From the NCBI GenBank assembly GCA_019637155.1, contig JAHBWE010000019.1, positions 62,001-126,000 of the forward strand: DNA of 64,000 nucleotides, read 5' to 3'. The stretch is from Labilithrix sp. (lineage in GTDB: Bacteria; Myxococcota_A; Polyangia; Polyangiales; Polyangiaceae). Shown in pieces: positions 8,733 to 17,232 of the stretch (its first letter is position 1; each line of letters starts with the position of its first letter). The notes under the pieces were generated by a model that saw only the letters and a list, made by a program, of their open reading frames with translations, made no database searches and was not told the origin of the DNA. Made by a program: the position numbers and the translations under genes.

Positions 8733-9122
8733 ATGCAAACCGTGCGAGCGATCATCGAGGCCGAGCCGCTGTGGGTGCCCGACGACATGCCGGTCGAGCA
8801 GGTCGCGGCGGCGCTCGCGGAGCGAGGGCTAGGCGGCGCGCCGGTGTGTACGCGCGACGGCGCTGTCGTCGGCGTCATCTCGAAGACGGACCTGACCGAG
8901 CACTACGGTCGCGCGGAAGAGCGCCTCGCGCGCGACCTCATGACGCCGCACGTCCTCACCGTGCGCGCCGACGCGCCGCTCGAGCTCGCGATCCGGCGGA
9001 TGGCGGTCGAGAACGTCCATCAGCTCGTCGTCGTCGACGAGCGCGAGCGCTTCGCCGGCGTCGTTACGTCGATGGACATCCTCCGCGAGCTCGCGGGCTG
9101 CGCCGTGGCGGTGACGCGATGA
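8733..9122 (+). CDS. Two-CBS-domain protein
   Basis: The protein is 129 aa, MQTVRAIIEAEPLWVP onward. Two CBS motifs cover nearly all of it: DDMPVEQVAAALAERGLGGAPV...GVISKTDL and MTPHVLTVRADAPLELAIRRMAVENVHQLVVVDERERFAGVVTSMDIL. A CBS pair (Bateman module) binds adenine nucleotides and senses energy charge. Its stop overlaps the start of the next CBS gene (ATGA), so they are translationally coupled, and the N-ATPase genes follow. It may tune that ATPase or a partner to nucleotide levels, which is an inference. Confidence 0.85.
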   Translation: MQTVRAIIEAEPLWVPDDMPVEQVAAALAERGLGGAPVCTRDGAVVGVISKTDLTEHYGRAEERLARDLMTPHVLTVRADAPLELAIRRMAVENVHQLVVVDERERFAGVVTSMDILRELAGCAVAVTR

Positions 9123-9985
9123 GCCCCTCGCTCTCCGCCTACCGCCACGCCCGCGTCATCGTGCAGAGCCGGCACGCGACCGCGGTCGAGGCCGCGCTCG
9201 CGATGAAGACCAACGAGATCGGCTGCGTCCTCGTCAGCGACGGCCGCTCCGTCGTCGGCCTCGTCACCGATCGCGACCTCGCGCTGCGCGTCGTCGCGGA
9301 AGGACGCGATCCGCGCGCGACCCAGCTCGGCGACATCATGTCCACCCCCGTCACGTCGCTCGACGCGAAGGCGCCGCACGCGGACGCGATCCGGCTCATG
9401 CGCGAGCGCAACATCCGCCGCGTGCCGCTCGTCGAAGGAAGACGTGTCGTCGGGATGGCGACCCTCGACGACCTGATCCTCGAAGGAGCCGCGACCCCCG
9501 CGGAGCTCACCGCGGTGGTAGAGGCGCAGATCGCGGAGGGCGGGCCGGCGCGCACCCGTCGCTTCGACGAGTGGACGTCCTTGAAGCGGCGGCACTCGCG
9601 CGCGCTCGGGACGAAGGCGAAGCTCCTCGCGCGCATCCGCGACCGCGCGGGCGTCGAGACGAACGACCAGGCGGAGCGCGCGCTCGACGTCGTCCTCGAG
9701 TCGATCGTGCGTGGCCTGCCGCCCGGCCTCGCCGCGAGCTACATCGCGCGCCTCCCGGTCGCGCTCCGCAGCCGCTTGCGCGAGCTCGATCCCGCGTCGG
9801 CGGCGTGCCCCTCGCGGAAGCGCCTCGACGCGCGCATGGCACGCGAGCTCGGGCTCGAGCGGGCGCGCGCGAGCCAGATCACCGGCGTCGTCGTCGACGC
9901 GCTCACCGACTTCGTCCACGCCACCGATCCGATCGGTCGCCGTCTGCCGGAGGGCGTGCGCGCGATCCTCGCCCCGGGAGGATAG
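9119..9985 (+). CDS. CBS-pair protein with C-terminal DUF2267-like domain
   Basis: The protein is 288 aa. Residues 1-125 form a CBS pair (RHATAVEAALAMKTNEIGCVLVSDGRSVVGLVTDRDL; MSTPVTSLDAKAPHADAIRLMRERNIRRVPLVEGRRVVGMATLDDLI). Residues about 175-285 resemble DUF2267 (DQAERALDVVLESIVRGLPPGLAASYIARLPVALRSRLREL). The start overlaps the preceding stop by ATGA, and the gene ends 3 bp before atpD. The tight coupling to the ATPase genes implies a regulatory role for the nucleotide sensor. The longer upstream frame is spurious. Confidence 0.85.
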   Translation: MSPSLSAYRHARVIVQSRHATAVEAALAMKTNEIGCVLVSDGRSVVGLVTDRDLALRVVAEGRDPRATQLGDIMSTPVTSLDAKAPHADAIRLMRERNIRRVPLVEGRRVVGMATLDDLILEGAATPAELTAVVEAQIAEGGPARTRRFDEWTSLKRRHSRALGTKAKLLARIRDRAGVETNDQAERALDVVLESIVRGLPPGLAASYIARLPVALRSRLRELDPASAACPSRKRLDARMARELGLERARASQITGVVVDALTDFVHATDPIGRRLPEGVRAILAPGG

Positions 9986-9988
9986 ACC

Positions 9989-11365
9989 GTGCGCCCAAGG
10001 ACCGACGGGAGGATCGCGGCGGTGCACGGAGGCGTCGTCGACGTCCGCGTCGAGCGCTCCGCACCACCGGCCGTGCGCGAGGGACTCCGCGTCGCCGGCA
10101 GCGGCGCGATGCTCGAGGTCCAGGCGCACCTCGAGCCGGGGCTCGTCCGCACCCTCGCGCTCGCGCCGACCCGAGGCCTCTCGCGCGGCGCGGCGGTCGA
10201 GGCGACCGGCTCGCCGCTCACCGTGCCGGTGGGACGCGCGCTCCTCGGCCGCGTCGTCGACGCGACGGGGCAGCCGCTCGACGGCGGGCCCCCCGTGAAG
10301 ACGAGCGAGCAGAAGCCGATCCACCGCGCGCCGCCGGAGCTGCACCTCCACGAGACGAAGCTCGAGCCGATGTGGACCGGGATCAAGATCGTCGATCTGT
10401 TGTGCCCCTTCGCGCGCGGCGGTAAGACCGGGCTCTTCGGCGGCGCCGGCGTCGGCAAGACGCTCCTCCTGATGGAGCTCGTCGACGCCGTCGTCGCGCA
10501 GTACCAGGGCGTCGCCGTGTTCGCCGGCATCGGCGAGCGCATCCGCGAGGGCCACGAGCTCTGGCGCGACTTCGAGCGCGGCGGCGTGCTCGACCGCGCG
10601 GTCATGGTCTTCGGGCAGATGGACGCCCCGCCGGGCACGCGCCTCCGCGTCCCGCACGCGGCGCTGACGATCGCCGAGCACTTCCGCGACAGCGAGCGGC
10701 GCGACGTCCTCCTCCTCGTCGACAACATCTTCCGCTTCGTCCAGGCCGGCATGGAGACCTCCGCGCTGCTGGGCCGGCTCCCGTCGCGCGTCGGCTACCA
10801 ACCGACGCTCGCGACCGAGATCGCGGAGGTCGAGGAGCGGATCGCGTCGACCGCGGACGGCGCGATCACGTCGGTGCAGGCGGTCTACGTGCCGGCCGAC
10901 GACCTCCACGATCCCGGCGCCGCCGCCGTCACCGCGCACCTCGACGTGCGCGTCGTCCTCCAGCGCTCGCTCGCCGCCGCGGGCCTCTACCCCGCCGTCG
11001 ACGCAGTGAGCTCGCAGTCGCGCCTCTCGTCGCCGGAGGTGCTCGGCGCGCGGCACTACGAGGTCGGCGAGCAAGTCCGCTCCGCGATCGCGCGCTACCG
11101 CGAGCTCCAGGACGTCATCGCGATGCTCGGGCTCGACGAGCTCTCGCCCGAAGACCGCGCGCTCGTCCGCCGCGCGCGCCGGCTCGAGAAGTTCCTCACC
11201 CAGCCGTTCAAGGTCTCGGAGCCGTTCACCGGCCGGCGAGGCGCGCGCGTCCCGATCGAGCGCACGATCGAGGGCTGCGCCGCGATCCTGAACGGCGAGC
11301 TCGACGACGTCGAGGAGGACCGCCTCTACATGATCGGCGCCCTCGACGACCTGGAGGTGACGTGA
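9989..11365 (+). CDS. atpD: N-ATPase F1 subunit beta
   Basis: The protein is 458 aa from GTG 9989, with a GGGAGG ribosome site at 9977-9982. It has the P-loop GGAGVGKT (about 148-155), catalytic GIGERIREGHELW, the Walker B region LLLVDNIFRFVQAGMETSALLGRLPSRVGYQPTL and the usual C-terminal helical domain. It is the catalytic subunit of a rotary ATPase. Its position first in a DCQRBEFAG cluster without atpH marks the N-ATPase family, a second laterally spread F-type ATPase that is thought to pump ions out by ATP hydrolysis. The stop overlaps the atpC start (TGATG). Confidence 0.93.
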   Translation: MRPRTDGRIAAVHGGVVDVRVERSAPPAVREGLRVAGSGAMLEVQAHLEPGLVRTLALAPTRGLSRGAAVEATGSPLTVPVGRALLGRVVDATGQPLDGGPPVKTSEQKPIHRAPPELHLHETKLEPMWTGIKIVDLLCPFARGGKTGLFGGAGVGKTLLLMELVDAVVAQYQGVAVFAGIGERIREGHELWRDFERGGVLDRAVMVFGQMDAPPGTRLRVPHAALTIAEHFRDSERRDVLLLVDNIFRFVQAGMETSALLGRLPSRVGYQPTLATEIAEVEERIASTADGAITSVQAVYVPADDLHDPGAAAVTAHLDVRVVLQRSLAAAGLYPAVDAVSSQSRLSSPEVLGARHYEVGEQVRSAIARYRELQDVIAMLGLDELSPEDRALVRRARRLEKFLTQPFKVSEPFTGRRGARVPIERTIEGCAAILNGELDDVEEDRLYMIGALDDLEVT

Positions 11366-11757
11366 TGGATCCGCTCCTCCTCCGCGTGCGGACGCCTTCG
11401 AGCGTCGTCCTCGACGCCCCCGTCCGCGCCGTCCGCGCCGAGGACGCGAGCGGTTGGTTCGGCGTCGCGCCCGGCCGCACCGAGCTCGTCGCCACGCTCC
11501 CGGTCGGCCTCGTCGTCTACCGCGACGACGAGGGCGAGGGCTTCATCGCGGTCGGCGGCGGCCTCCTTCACCTCTGCGGCCGCGAGTGCCGCGTGATGGT
11601 GCGCGACGCGGTCGCGACCCGCAGCCTCGCCGCGGTGGGGCCGGAGCTCGAGCGCTACGTCGATCGCCGCGAGCGTCGCATCGCGCGCGAGCGCGGCATC
11701 ATCGACGACCTCGCGCGCGAGGCGCTCCGCCGTCTGGTCGAGAGGGGGCGCCGATGA
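11365..11757 (+). CDS. atpC: N-ATPase F1 subunit epsilon
   Basis: The protein is 130 aa from the ATG overlapping the atpD stop. It starts MDPLLLRVRTPSSVVLDAPVRAVRAEDASGWFGVAPGRTELVATLPVGLVVYRDD, the beta-sandwich of epsilon, and has a short C-terminal helical part. Epsilon belongs to the central stalk and can inhibit ATP hydrolysis. A GGAGGTGA sequence just upstream serves as ribosome site. Gene order directly after atpD is diagnostic for N-ATPase operons. Confidence 0.9.
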   Translation: MDPLLLRVRTPSSVVLDAPVRAVRAEDASGWFGVAPGRTELVATLPVGLVVYRDDEGEGFIAVGGGLLHLCGRECRVMVRDAVATRSLAAVGPELERYVDRRERRIARERGIIDDLAREALRRLVERGRR

Positions 11758-12053
11758 CATCGCACGAGGACCTCGCGCGCGGGGCGGCGAAGAAGGCCGA
11801 GCGGCTCGCGCGCGCGCGCCGCATGCGCACCGATCTCTGGACGTCGCTCGTGCGCGTGGTGGGGCTCGGCTGGGTGCTCGTGCTGCCGCTCGCGCTCGGC
11901 GCCGCGGGCGGCAGGCTCGTCGCAGAGTGGCTCGATCGCCCTCGCCTCGCGCTCGTCGGCGTCGGGCTCGGGCTCGCCGCCGGCGCCTACGGCGTCTACG
12001 CGCAGGTGAAGCGCGGGCTCGAGAGCGACGACGAGAGGAGCGACGAGCCATGA
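11754..12053 (+). CDS. atpQ: N-ATPase AtpQ (AtpI-like membrane protein)
   Basis: The protein is 99 aa. A basic N-terminus is followed by two hydrophobic helices (about 30-52 and 60-83: VVGLGWVLVLPLALGAAGGRLVAEW and LALVGVGLGLAAGAYGVYAQVKRGL). This is the AtpI/AtpQ type of small membrane protein encoded between atpC and atpR in N-ATPase operons. AtpI proteins assist Mg2+ uptake or c-ring assembly. Start and stop both overlap the neighbours (ATGA). Confidence 0.85.
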   Translation: MTSHEDLARGAAKKAERLARARRMRTDLWTSLVRVVGLGWVLVLPLALGAAGGRLVAEWLDRPRLALVGVGLGLAAGAYGVYAQVKRGLESDDERSDEP

Positions 12054-12310
12054 CAACCGCGCTGCAGATCGTGATCGGCCTCGTCCTCGGCGGCCTCGGC
12101 GCGGGGGTCCACCTCGCGATCACGCGCTGGCGCGTGGCGCTCGCGGCCGAGCGCGGCGCCGCCGCTGCGCTCGTGACGATGCCGCTCGGCCTCGTCGCCC
12201 TCGGCGTCCTCGTCCTGATCGCGGCGCGCATCTCGCCGGTCGCTGCGTGGGCCGCGCCGGCCGGGCTCTTCGCGGTGCGCCTCGCGGTGCTCCGGAGGGT
12301 GAGGCGATGA
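12050..12310 (+). CDS. atpR: N-ATPase AtpR membrane protein
   Basis: The protein is 86 aa, MTTALQIVIGLVLGGLGAGVHLAITRWRVALAAERG onward, with about three membrane helices. AtpR is specific to N-ATPase operons. It has conserved basic residues in a membrane helix (here HLAITRWR) and is proposed to interact with c-subunit carboxylates during assembly. It lies between atpQ and atpB with four-base overlaps on both sides. Confidence 0.85.
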   Translation: MTTALQIVIGLVLGGLGAGVHLAITRWRVALAAERGAAAALVTMPLGLVALGVLVLIAARISPVAAWAAPAGLFAVRLAVLRRVRR

Positions 12311-12969
12311 ACCCGTTTCCGCGAGCGCTGGCGTCGGCGGGGCCGTTCGTCATGACCGACAGCATGCTCGTCATGCTCGTGATCTCGATCCTCCTCCTCG
12401 CCGCGGGCCTCGTCGCGCTCAGGATCCCGCGCGCGCGTCACGCGCTCGAGATCGGGTACGAGGTGCTCGAGCGATCGATCGTGACGTCCACCTCCGCCGA
12501 CGTCCGCGCGCTCGTCCCGCTCATCGTGACGATCTGGGTCTTCCTCGGCGTCGCGAACGTCATCAGCCTCGTGCCCGGCGTCGCGACGCCGACGCGTGAC
12601 CTCTCGCTCGCGGCGTCGCTCGCGCTCATCTCCTTCTTCGCGGGGCACGTCCACGCCGTCCGCACGCACGGCCTCGCCTACCTCCGCCACTACATCGAGC
12701 CGACCCCGTTCCTGCTCCCGTTCAACATCATCGGAGAGCTCGGACGAACGATCGCGCTCGCGCTGCGCCTGTTCGGCAACATGTTGTCCGGGCAGCTCGT
12801 CATCGCGATCGTGGTCTACCTCGCGGGCCTCCTGATCCCGGTCCCCCTGATGCTCCTCGGCGTCCTGACCGGGCTCGTCCAGGCCTACATCTTCGGGGTC
12901 CTCACGCTCGTCTTCGCCGCGAGCTCCCTCCGCGAGACGAGCCAACACGTACGAAAGGAGGTCACATGA
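12307..12969 (+). CDS. atpB: N-ATPase Fo subunit a
   Basis: The protein is 220 aa with five to six membrane helices. The ion-channel helix contains FNIIGELGRTIALALRLFGNMLSG, whose Arg154 is the essential stator arginine facing the c-ring. The C-terminus (FGVLTLVFAASSLRETSQ) is typical. It forms the ion path with the c-ring in the inner membrane. The start overlaps the atpR stop and the stop overlaps the atpE start. Confidence 0.93.
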   Translation: MNPFPRALASAGPFVMTDSMLVMLVISILLLAAGLVALRIPRARHALEIGYEVLERSIVTSTSADVRALVPLIVTIWVFLGVANVISLVPGVATPTRDLSLAASLALISFFAGHVHAVRTHGLAYLRHYIEPTPFLLPFNIIGELGRTIALALRLFGNMLSGQLVIAIVVYLAGLLIPVPLMLLGVLTGLVQAYIFGVLTLVFAASSLRETSQHVRKEVT

Positions 12970-13220
12970 CCGCCCAGGACTGGATCTCGATCGTCAGCAT
13001 CATCACCGCCGGCATCACCGTCGCGGGAGGCTCGTTCGGCGCCGCGCTCGGTGAGGGCCGCGCGCTCGCGCAGGGGCTCGACGCGATCGCGCGCCAGCCC
13101 GACTCGGCGAGCACGATCACGCGCACGCTCTTCGTCGGCCTCGCGATGGTCGAGTCGTCGGCGATCTACCCGCTCGTCATCGGCCTCATCCTCCTGTTCG
13201 CCAACCCGTTCGTGAGGTGA
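12966..13220 (+). CDS. atpE: N-ATPase Fo subunit c
   Basis: The protein is an 84-aa hairpin of two membrane helices joined by ARQPDS. Helix 2 carries Glu63 in MVESSAIY; Glu63, Ser64, Ser65 and Tyr68 line up with the Na+-site E-S-T-x-x-Y of Ilyobacter subunit c. Helix 1 has Glu30 (AALGEGRA) where Ilyobacter has Gln32, giving two carboxylates per site as in other N-ATPases. From sequence alone the coupling ion could be Na+ or H+. A ribosome site (GGAGGT) lies at the 3' end of atpB. Confidence 0.93.
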   Translation: MTAQDWISIVSIITAGITVAGGSFGAALGEGRALAQGLDAIARQPDSASTITRTLFVGLAMVESSAIYPLVIGLILLFANPFVR

Positions 13221-13224
13221 CGTC

Positions 13225-13989
13225 ATGGGCCTCAGCTTCACGAGTCTCCTCTTCGAGACGGTGAACTTCCTCATCCTCGTCTGGGTGCTCTCGCGCTTCG
13301 TCTACCGCCCGCTGAAGAAGAGCCTCGCGGAGCGTCGCGCGGCGGACGAGAGACTGCGCGTCGAGGCGGAGGCCAAGCGCGACGAGGCGACGCGCGCGCT
13401 CGAGGAGATGCGAGAGAAGCACAAGGAGCTCGGCGAGCTCCGCGAACGCGTCATGCGCGAGGCGGCCGAGGACGCGGCCGCGATGCGCGCGCGCCTGCTC
13501 GCGGAGGCGAAGGACGACACCGCGGCCGCGCGGGCGCAGGGCGAGCGGCTCCTCGACTCGGAGCGGGAGGAGGCGCGCGCGGCGGTGCGCGACCTCGCGA
13601 TCCGAGAGAGCACGCACATCGCGGCGCGTCTCCTCGCCGAGCTCTCACCGCGGGCGCTCGACGACGCGCTCGTCGAGCAGCTCGCGCGCGCGGTCCCCGA
13701 GCACGACCTCCGTCGCGACGGCGCGGGGCGCCGCGTCTCCGAGATCGAGCTGCGGTTCGCGCGTCCGCCCGCGCCGGAGGCGGTCACGCGTCTACGAAAG
13801 GCCTTCGCCGACGCGCTCGACGCCGACCCCACGATCGCGACGCGGCAAGACCCCGCCCTCGTCGCCGGCGTCGTCGCGACGATCGGAGAGCACGTCCTCG
13901 ACGCGTCGATCGCCGGGAACCTCACCGCCCTCGCCGCGCGCGCACGCGCGCTCAGCGAAGGCGAAGGCGAAGGAGCGACCGATGGCTGA
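13225..13989 (+). CDS. atpF: N-ATPase stator subunit b with delta-like C-terminus
   Basis: The protein is 254 aa, about 90 residues longer than an ordinary b subunit. One N-terminal membrane helix (LLFETVNFLILVWVLSRFVYRPL) and a long charged coiled coil (about 30-150) are b-like. The last 90 residues, ending in IATRQDPALVAGVVATIGEHVLDASIAGNLTALAARAR, resemble the C-terminal domain of subunit delta/OSCP (D-P-x-L-x-G-G-V...D-G-S). No separate atpH exists in the operon, so this b subunit may supply the delta contact to F1. The delta resemblance is my reading. It overlaps atpA by 8 bp. Confidence 0.9.
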   Translation: MGLSFTSLLFETVNFLILVWVLSRFVYRPLKKSLAERRAADERLRVEAEAKRDEATRALEEMREKHKELGELRERVMREAAEDAAAMRARLLAEAKDDTAAARAQGERLLDSEREEARAAVRDLAIRESTHIAARLLAELSPRALDDALVEQLARAVPEHDLRRDGAGRRVSEIELRFARPPAPEAVTRLRKAFADALDADPTIATRQDPALVAGVVATIGEHVLDASIAGNLTALAARARALSEGEGEGATDG

Positions 13990-15517
13990 GGACCTGCAGG
14001 AGACGGTGCGCCGCGTCGGAGCGGCGATCGGGCGGACGGTCGATACGTTCGCGCCGTCGGTGATCGCGCGCGAGGAAGGGCGCGTCGTTCACGCGGCGGA
14101 CGGCGTCCTCCGCATCGCCGGGCTCCCGTCCGCCGCGCTCGAGGAGGTCGTCGAGGTGGGGCGCGGTTCGCACGCGCTCGTGCTCGGGCTCGCGAGCCAC
14201 TCCGTGCAGGCCGTCGCGCTCGACGCCGCCGCGACGATCGGGGAGGGCGATCCGGTGCGCCTCACCGGCCGCGTCGCGTCGATCGACGTCGGCGACGCGC
14301 TCCTCGGCCGCGTCGTCGATGCGCTCGGTCGTCCGCTCGACGGGCGGCCGCTCCAGGGGCGACGCGTCACCGCTCCGATCGAGCGCGCGGCGCCGTCGAT
14401 CGATCAGCGCGCCGCGGTCCACGCGCCGCTCCTCACCGGCACGCTCGCGATCGACGCGATGCTCCCGATCGGCCGCGGCCAGCGCGAGCTCATCGTCGGC
14501 GACGAAGGGACGGGGAAGACGACGATCGCGAAGGACGCGATGCTCCGCCAGCGCGGCACCGACGTCGTCTGCGTCTACTGCGCGATCGGCCGTCGCCGCG
14601 CCGAGACGTGGCTCGTCGCCGAAGCGCTGCGGCGCGCGGGGGGACGCTGGGTGATCGTCTCGGCGCCGGAGGACGCGAGCGCCGGGCTCCGCTACCTCGC
14701 GCCGTACGCCGCGACCGCGGTCGCGGAGCACTTCACGTACCGCGGCGAGCACGCGCTCGTCGTCTACGACGACCTCAGCGCGCACTCGGTCGCGTGGCGC
14801 GAGCTCTCGCTCCTCTTGCGCCGCCCGCCCGGACGCGAGGCCTATCCCGGCGACGTCTTCTATCTGCACGCGCGTCTCCTCGAGCGCGCGGCGCAGCTCT
14901 CGCCCGCGCTCGGCGGCGGATCGCTCACCGCGCTCCCGATCGCGACGCTGGAGGGAGGACGGCTCGGCGGCTACATCCCGACGAACCTCGTCTCGATCAC
15001 GGACGGTCAGATCGTCCTCAGCGCGGGGCTCTTCGCAGCGGGGCAGCGTCCGGCGATCGACGTCGGCACCTCGGTGAGCCGCGTCGGCGCGAAGGCGCAG
15101 CCGCAGGCGCTCCGCCAGCTCGCGGGTCGCCTCCGCCTCGACTACGCGTCGTTCCTCGAGCTCGAGGCGTTCTCGCGCCTGGGGACGCGGCTCGAGGAGA
15201 GCACCGCGCGCCGCCTCGCGCTCGGCGGTCGGCTGCGCGCGCTCCTGAACGGCCGCCCCGCCGCGCCGCTCTCGCTCTTCGAAGAGACGACGCGCCTCGC
15301 GCTCGCCTCCGATCACGATCTCCTCTTGAAGCTCCCGGCCGATCGCGTGCTCGACGTCGCGACGCACCTCGCCGTCGCCGCCGCGCGCGCGCTCCCGTCG
15401 GTCGCCACCGTCGTCGAGAAGGACGGCGTCCTCCCCGAGGCAGGACGGCAAGAGCTCGCCGCGTTCTTGCGCGCGAACGTCTCGACCTTCCATCCGGAGG
15501 TGTCGTCCGATGATTGA
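13982..15517 (+). CDS. atpA: N-ATPase F1 subunit alpha
   Basis: The protein is 511 aa. It has the P-loop variant GDEGTGKT (about 172-179; most alphas have GDRQTGKT), the region VVYDDLSAHSVAWRELSLLLRRPPGREAYPGDVFYLHARLLERAAQLS, and SITDGQIVLSAGLFAAGQRPAIDVGTSVSRVG with the alpha-type arginine finger. It alternates with beta in the hexamer and carries non-catalytic nucleotide sites. It overlaps atpF upstream and atpG downstream by 8 bp each. Confidence 0.93.
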   Translation: MAEDLQETVRRVGAAIGRTVDTFAPSVIAREEGRVVHAADGVLRIAGLPSAALEEVVEVGRGSHALVLGLASHSVQAVALDAAATIGEGDPVRLTGRVASIDVGDALLGRVVDALGRPLDGRPLQGRRVTAPIERAAPSIDQRAAVHAPLLTGTLAIDAMLPIGRGQRELIVGDEGTGKTTIAKDAMLRQRGTDVVCVYCAIGRRRAETWLVAEALRRAGGRWVIVSAPEDASAGLRYLAPYAATAVAEHFTYRGEHALVVYDDLSAHSVAWRELSLLLRRPPGREAYPGDVFYLHARLLERAAQLSPALGGGSLTALPIATLEGGRLGGYIPTNLVSITDGQIVLSAGLFAAGQRPAIDVGTSVSRVGAKAQPQALRQLAGRLRLDYASFLELEAFSRLGTRLEESTARRLALGGRLRALLNGRPAAPLSLFEETTRLALASDHDLLLKLPADRVLDVATHLAVAAARALPSVATVVEKDGVLPEAGRQELAAFLRANVSTFHPEVSSDD

Positions 15518-16316
15518 CGTCGGGACGAACGACGTGAACGCGGTGGAACGATCGATCCGCGCGGTGACCGCGATCCGCCAGGTCGTCCACGCGATCTGGG
15601 CGGTCTCGCGCGCGCAGCTCCCGCTCGTCGAGCAGGCCGCGTCCGCCGCCGCGACGTACCAGCGCTGGGTCGACGAGACGGTGGAGCGGCTCGCCGGTCC
15701 GCCGCAGGCGCTCGAGGCCGCGGCGACGCTCAGCGTGGTCTTCGGACCGGAGCGGCCGTACTCGAGCGCGCTCGCGCGGCGCATCATCGAGGCGATGCCG
15801 GCGGGGGACCTCGGCATCGTCGGCGAGCGCCTCGCCGAGGCGGTGCGGCAGATCCCGGAGCTCGACGCGCGCGTGCGCTTCCGATCGCCGGGCAGCGTCA
15901 CGCACGACGATCTCCACGACGTCGCGCTGGCGGTGGCGCGAGCGGTGCTCCAGCACGGGCGCGACTCCGCCGTCGTCATCGTGCACGTCGTCGACGACGA
16001 CGCACGTCTCGCGGTGGTGCCGCTCCTCACCGCGCGCGAGCCCGTCGATCGACCGCCGGAGACGTTCAGCGCGCTCGGCGACGTCGTCGCGACGGCGATC
16101 ACGGAGGCGACGAAGGGGCGGCTCGCGGTGGCCGCGGCGGAGACGTTGCGGGCGGAGCTCCGCGCGCGCATCGCGGCGGCGGACGCGGCGCGGCGAGCCT
16201 GCGACGACCGCCGCGCGGAGCTCGATCGCTTGCTGCAGTCGGGCCGCCGCGAGACGATCACGCGCGAGCTGCTCGAGATCGTCGCCGGCCGCGAGGCGTC
16301 GTGGCCGACGGCGTGA
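15510..16316 (+). CDS. atpG: N-ATPase F1 subunit gamma
   Basis: The protein is 268 aa and diverged from housekeeping gamma. It has an N-terminal helix (SIRAVTAIRQVVHAIWAVSRAQLPLVEQAASAAATYQRWVDETVERL), a central alpha/beta part and a long C-terminal helix pair, as expected for the rotor shaft. It is the last gene of the cluster, again typical for N-ATPases. It is convergent with a universal stress protein gene 22 bp away. Confidence 0.88.
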   Translation: MIDVGTNDVNAVERSIRAVTAIRQVVHAIWAVSRAQLPLVEQAASAAATYQRWVDETVERLAGPPQALEAAATLSVVFGPERPYSSALARRIIEAMPAGDLGIVGERLAEAVRQIPELDARVRFRSPGSVTHDDLHDVALAVARAVLQHGRDSAVVIVHVVDDDARLAVVPLLTAREPVDRPPETFSALGDVVATAITEATKGRLAVAAAETLRAELRARIAAADAARRACDDRRAELDRLLQSGRRETITRELLEIVAGREASWPTA

Positions 16317-16337
16317 GCGCGCTCTCCATACGATGCT

Positions 16338-17231
16338 CTACACGATGAGGATGTCCGCGACCCCGTGCTCGACGACCGAGCGCGTGATGCTGCCCATCAG
16401 CCCGTGCGCGATCATCGATCGACCGCGCTCGATCACGAGCAGCACGCGTCCGATGCCTTGCTCACGCCTGAGCACGCGTCGCGGATCGCCGTGCCGGAGC
16501 ACGAGCGCGCGCGCGTCGACGCCGGCGTCCGCGAGGCGGGCTGCCATCGCGGCCTGCGCCTCGCGCCGGCACTCGCGGCGGTAGCTCCGGATGTTCGCCT
16601 CGCTCGCCCCTTGCAGCCGGAGGGTGGACTCGAAGGTCCCCTCGTAGGCATGGACGACGGAGAACGGACGGCCGGGCGCGACCAGCGCCGCCGCGGCGAC
16701 GGCCTTCTCGAGGTGCGTGCTCGCGTCGGCCGCGATGACCACCTCTTGGTACGTGCGCGGCGGAGCGGTTCGGACGAGGAGCACGGGGACGCGAACGGAG
16801 CCGGCGATCCGTTCGGCGGTCGAGCCGACGAACGTGTCCGGCACCGAGCGCCCGCGCGCGCCGACGACGATCAGGTCCGCCGCGAGCTCGCGCGCCTTCG
16901 CGCGGAGGACGCTCGTCGCGGCGCCGGCGACGTGGTGGCCGCGGGCGGCGACCCCTTCGGCGATCGCGCGCGCGCGCGGCCGCTCGAGCGCGACCGCCCC
17001 GGCGTCGTCGTCGCGCCGTCCGGCGAGCGCGGCGCTCGAGAGGCCGAGCGCCTTCGCGAGCGCCCGCGGCAGACGCGAGCTCGCGTGGACGACGTGGAGC
17101 GTCGCGCCGGCGTCCTTCGCGATCCGGATCGCGCGCGCGATCGCGTTCTCGGCGCTCTTGGAGAAGTCGGTGCCGACGAGGATCGTGCGCGCGGCGCCTG
17201 CGCTCGGGTGCAGGTTCTCGGCGGGGCTCAT
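16338..17231 (-). CDS. Tandem universal stress protein (two UspA domains)
   Basis: The protein is 297 aa. Domain 1 (about 14-153) begins RTILVGTDFSKSAENAIARAIRIAKDAGATLHVVHA and ends with the ATP-binding pattern VVGARGRSVPDTFVGSTAERIAGSVRVPVLLVR. Domain 2 (about 160-297) is more diverged and ends MIAHGLMGSITRSVVEHGVADILIV. Usp proteins are cytoplasmic stress proteins, many binding ATP. The start lies 1 bp after the stop of the CBS gene at 17233, so the two form an operon. Confidence 0.9.
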   Translation of the reverse strand: MSPAENLHPSAGAARTILVGTDFSKSAENAIARAIRIAKDAGATLHVVHASSRLPRALAKALGLSSAALAGRRDDDAGAVALERPRARAIAEGVAARGHHVAGAATSVLRAKARELAADLIVVGARGRSVPDTFVGSTAERIAGSVRVPVLLVRTAPPRTYQEVVIAADASTHLEKAVAAAALVAPGRPFSVVHAYEGTFESTLRLQGASEANIRSYRRECRREAQAAMAARLADAGVDARALVLRHGDPRRVLRREQGIGRVLLVIERGRSMIAHGLMGSITRSVVEHGVADILIV

Positions 17232-17232
17232 C

